From Cryomorphaceae bacterium (lineage in GTDB: Bacteria > Bacteroidota > Bacteroidia > Flavobacteriales > Schleiferiaceae): DNA of 6,534 nucleotides. The translations under genes were made by a program, and so were the position numbers. How positions within the stretch are numbered: the stretch's first letter is position 1; every line of letters begins with the position of its first letter. The DNA is taken from positions 1 through 6,534 of the forward strand of contig JAIUMB010000123.1 in the NCBI GenBank assembly GCA_022565745.1, in the 5' to 3' direction. Below are positions 5,948 through 6,534 of this stretch, one piece after another. The notes under the pieces are model-generated. The model did not search any database. It was not told the DNA's origin and saw nothing but the letters and a program-made list of their open reading frames with translations.

Positions 5948-6534
5948 ATGCAGCGAATTTATGCATCTATAATCGCCCTTTTCTTTACGTCGATGCTTTG
6001 GGCGCAATTGCCTTCTCAACGCGCTTATTTTGAAGACGAAAAAGAGGATAAAGAAAAAAAAGAATTTGACAGACCCGCAGGCTTTTCAGCATATGTAGGT
6101 TTAGCCGGAAGCGGTATGTCCGGCCCTGAACAAGCAGGTGCAGCCAGTGGGAACTTTGGTCGTTTTAACAAAGTAGGCATTTTGGGAGGTGTAGCCTATA
6201 ACTCTCCAATTTCAGGAACATTAGATTTTCAAGCAGAATTGATGATGATTAGAAAAGGTGCAGCCGAGCCTTCGACAAATGACCCCAATACAGCGGCACA
6301 ATCAAATCGAACACGAATTGGCATTAACTTTTTAGAAATCCCCGTAGGTATACGTTACCACATGTACCTAGGAGAGTCCGCAACCGCCTTAGCCAATCAC
6401 ATAAGCGCAGATTTACTACTCACAGGAGGCTTCAATGTTTGGGAAGGGTTTAGCGACAGACAAACCGATGGTTATGTAACTACCAACAGTTATGATGCCT
6501 TTGTATTTGGTTATATTCTCGGCGTCAACTATCA
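5948..6534 (+). CDS. PorT-like outer-membrane beta-barrel protein, N-terminal part, runs off right edge
   Basis: An open frame of 195 complete codons continuing past the window. No other start codon lies in frame in the 45 bp separating it from the divergent gene. The signal peptide is MQRIYASIIALFFTSMLWA, with cleavage likely before Q20. A short, highly charged stretch follows (about 28-42, rich in E, D and K), then alternating polar/hydrophobic strands typical of a barrel: FSAYVGLAGSGMSG (46-59), VGILGGVAYNSP (76-87), LDFQAELMMIRKGAA (92-106), IGINFLEIPVGIRYHMYLG (124-142), ADLLLTGGFNVW (154-165), AFVFGYILGVNY (184-195). The pattern FQ-x-EL...KGA...LEIP-x-x-[IL]RY is characteristic of the outer-membrane beta-barrel family that includes PorT. 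Family membership is well supported. It should not be called PorT itself, because Bacteroidota carry many such paralogues of unknown role. The charged segment would sit at the periplasmic entrance of the barrel (inference). Confidence 0.85.
   Translation, partial: MQRIYASIIALFFTSMLWAQLPSQRAYFEDEKEDKEKKEFDRPAGFSAYVGLAGSGMSGPEQAGAASGNFGRFNKVGILGGVAYNSPISGTLDFQAELMMIRKGAAEPSTNDPNTAAQSNRTRIGINFLEIPVGIRYHMYLGESATALANHISADLLLTGGFNVWEGFSDRQTDGYVTTNSYDAFVFGYILGVNY

Noticed and set aside
5767..6033. Plus-strand open frame of 88 codons across the ATL/barrel divergent gap
   Set aside because: It overlaps two well-supported genes in the wrong frame and crosses the promoter region.
4361..6534. A T9SS secretion locus formed by the T9SS cargo and the PorT-like barrel
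   Set aside because: PorT-like barrels are abundant paralogues, the two genes are separated by the oppositely oriented ATL gene, and no por/gld/spr component is present.

Overview
The window reads as an ordinary chromosomal stretch of a Bacteroidota bacterium, most likely a Flavobacteriales relative. The evidence is an exported kelch protein ending in a type IX secretion (T9SS) type A sorting domain, a PorT-like outer-membrane barrel, an alkyltransferase-like protein of the type common in that phylum, and promoter candidates that fit the Bacteroidota pattern (TTTG near -33, about 20 bp, TAnnTTTG near -7) rather than the sigma-70 pattern. Recognisable Shine-Dalgarno sequences are almost absent, which also fits. 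Base composition looks even and mid-range by eye, with no island-like break.

Layout, left to right. Positions 1-602 (minus) hold the N-terminal 200 residues of a membrane-anchored M23 peptidase that runs off the left edge. A strong minus-strand terminator (629-666) separates it from the S-adenosylhomocysteine hydrolase gene ahcY (676-1989, minus). Next is a thioredoxin-domain DUF255/YyaL-type protein (2122-4131, minus). A 229-bp divergent intergenic region (4132-4360) holds back-to-back promoter candidates and three short inverted repeats. The plus-strand kelch/T9SS gene (4361-5569) follows. It converges, with only 6 bp between stop codons, on a small alkyltransferase-like gene (5576-5902, minus). 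A 45-bp divergent gap leads to a plus-strand PorT-like outer-membrane protein (5948 to beyond the right edge).

Functionally this is a mixed neighbourhood: cell-wall hydrolysis (M23), methyl-cycle maintenance (AhcY), a conserved protein of unsettled function (DUF255), a secreted or surface-attached propeller, alkyl-DNA damage sensing (ATL) and an outer-membrane barrel. Each gene appears to have its own promoter except possibly the M23 gene, and nothing ties them into one pathway. I found no tRNA, rRNA, CRISPR array, insertion sequence, toxin-antitoxin pair or phage module. I do not see a new multi-gene system. The observations most worth checking are regulatory (a palindrome inside the DUF255 promoter, face-to-face overlapping promoters near 5895-5938, repeats upstream of the kelch gene) and structural (a six-bladed propeller apparently closed by its N-terminal strand; an alkyltransferase homologue with alanine in place of the acceptor cysteine).
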